The notes below the pieces were generated by a model. The model saw nothing but the letters and a program-made list of their open reading frames with translations. It was not told the origin of the DNA and ran no database searches. A DNA stretch of 22,161 nt from a virus: the IMG/VR virus record IMGVR_UViG_3300035198_000031, positions 1-22,161 of that record; one strand, 5' to 3'. Shown piece by piece: positions 21,300 through 22,161 of this stretch. Both the position numbers and the translations under genes were made by a program. Every line of letters starts with the position of its first letter. Positions within the stretch are counted from its first letter, which is position 1.

Positions 21300-22161
21300 T
21301 TAGAAGTAAGCCGTCACTTCATTTGGCTTAACTTTCGGCATATCCCTGCGTAATGAAAACTCTGGATGCCGGTACACAAGATTGGAAGCAATGACGTATC
21401 TAGTTGCATCAATCAAATGATCGTCTTTCTTAATGGGTCTCTCCTTGGGATCTTTCTTCTCTTTACGCCGTGCCCAATCATCCCATACATAATGCTTCAT
21501 TTCCCTAATCAGATTATAACAATTGCGTGTCACCAATAATCCTGGGGGATCACTTTCTAGCAATCTGGCAATACGCTCACGGCCAATCTTTACATCTTTG
21601 TAGGCATCAACAACATACAATCCATATCTCATAATGAGTTCGTCTTTGATACTTCGCCCAGCAATGGATTGCTGAATATTACCATAAGTATCCATAATTG
21701 CCAAGTTAGGAGGCCATCGACCACCCAACCGCTCTTTAATCAAAGTCACCAGTTTGTCTAATGTGCATCGTTCCAAAATCTCATCAAATACAATCCATGT
21801 GTTATCTGGTGTCAATGCCATGAACACAACACCATGTGGATTGCGGTCATGTGGATCAATGCCCAGTACAATCATCCAATTAGTTGGCATTGCTCCCACA
21901 GGTTCAATAACATGTTTGTCCAAATCAAATTGGGGGAAGATCAATCCCACTTTGGAGATAAACTTCCCTTCCATTGCAGCTTCCAGGCAATCCTGCATCG
22001 AGGGATCATTCTTGACTTGGTCAATTGCTGCACGTGATAAGTGCGGGTTGTCATAAATACTTACATGAACATACTCCACGTAAGGTGGAACTGCTCTTGG
22101 ATTATCATACAGCTCATCATATAACCATGTCAGGCCATGTAGGGGGGTTGCTGCAATAATC
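21300..22161 (-). CDS. terL: Terminase large subunit, C-terminal part (5' end outside window)
   Basis: The last 287 codons are present. At the window edge the frame reads A-A-T-P-L-H-G-L-T-W-L-Y-D, the coupling motif at the end of the ATPase domain. The rest is the RNase-H-fold nuclease: first acid in V-L-G-I-D-P-H-D (visible residue 102), second in L-A-I-M-D-T-Y-G-N (157), third in D-D-H-L-I-D-A-T-R-Y (247-251). These residues would hold two metal ions and cut packaged DNA. The ATPase Walker motifs are outside the window. A GTG at 22079 is internal, not the start. Confidence 0.94.
   Translation of the reverse strand, partial: IIAATPLHGLTWLYDELYDNPRAVPPYVEYVHVSIYDNPHLSRAAIDQVKNDPSMQDCLEAAMEGKFISKVGLIFPQFDLDKHVIEPVGAMPTNWMIVLGIDPHDRNPHGVVFMALTPDNTWIVFDEILERCTLDKLVTLIKERLGGRWPPNLAIMDTYGNIQQSIAGRSIKDELIMRYGLYVVDAYKDVKIGRERIARLLESDPPGLLVTRNCYNLIREMKHYVWDDWARRKEKKDPKERPIKKDDHLIDATRYVIASNLVYRHPEFSLRRDMPKVKPNEVTAYF

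Noticed and set aside
1-22161. CRISPR arrays, tRNA genes, transposons, integrase or attachment sites
   Set aside because: I saw no regularly spaced repeats, cloverleaf, transposase or recombinase motifs. The only endonucleases are LAGLIDADG.

Overview
This window is a stretch of a tailed double-stranded DNA bacteriophage (or prophage) genome. Every gene I accept lies on the minus strand, so the gene order runs from right to left. Genes are packed closely, often with TAATG or ATGA stop/start overlaps, and most have AGGAGG-like ribosome binding sites. This points to a bacterial host, which I cannot name from the sequence. The portal, adaptor and internal-protein genes suggest a short-tailed (podovirus-like) virion; that is inference.

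Packaging and head genes (22161 to 13427): large terminase (5' end outside the window), a small disordered protein, a P22-like portal, a 101-residue protein, a scaffold-like protein, the major capsid protein (MCP), a degenerate LAGLIDADG-fold protein, and a head-type protein with a C-terminal C2H2 zinc finger. Tail and fibre genes (13427 to 7430): a head-tail adaptor, three adjacent related fibre proteins with C1q/TNF-like C-terminal domains, a large beta-rich tail or connector protein, and a small beta-tipped protein. Internal/ejection-type genes (7416 to 1): proteins of 386, 646 and more than 1431 residues. Their rising size order resembles the T7 gp14-gp15-gp16 set.

The outstanding feature is the MCP gene. 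It is split into four exons (25, 37, 227 and 109 codons) by three group I introns, each carrying a single-motif LAGLIDADG homing endonuclease gene. I located the splice sites from sequence: P1 pairings with a terminal U.G, 3' ends at a G, P3/P4/P7/P8/P9 helices, and P10 pairings. The joined exons read through as a 398-residue MCP. The endonuclease reading frames run into, and in intron 3 through, the catalytic core of their own ribozymes. Just after the MCP stop lie a strong stem-loop and a stand-alone LAGLIDADG-like protein whose catalytic acid is replaced by glycine, so it may be a repurposed endonuclease.

No tRNA, rRNA, CRISPR array or insertion sequence was seen. No stretch over 300 bases lacks a gene; the longest non-coding pieces are inside the introns and the 62-base gap before the MCP gene.
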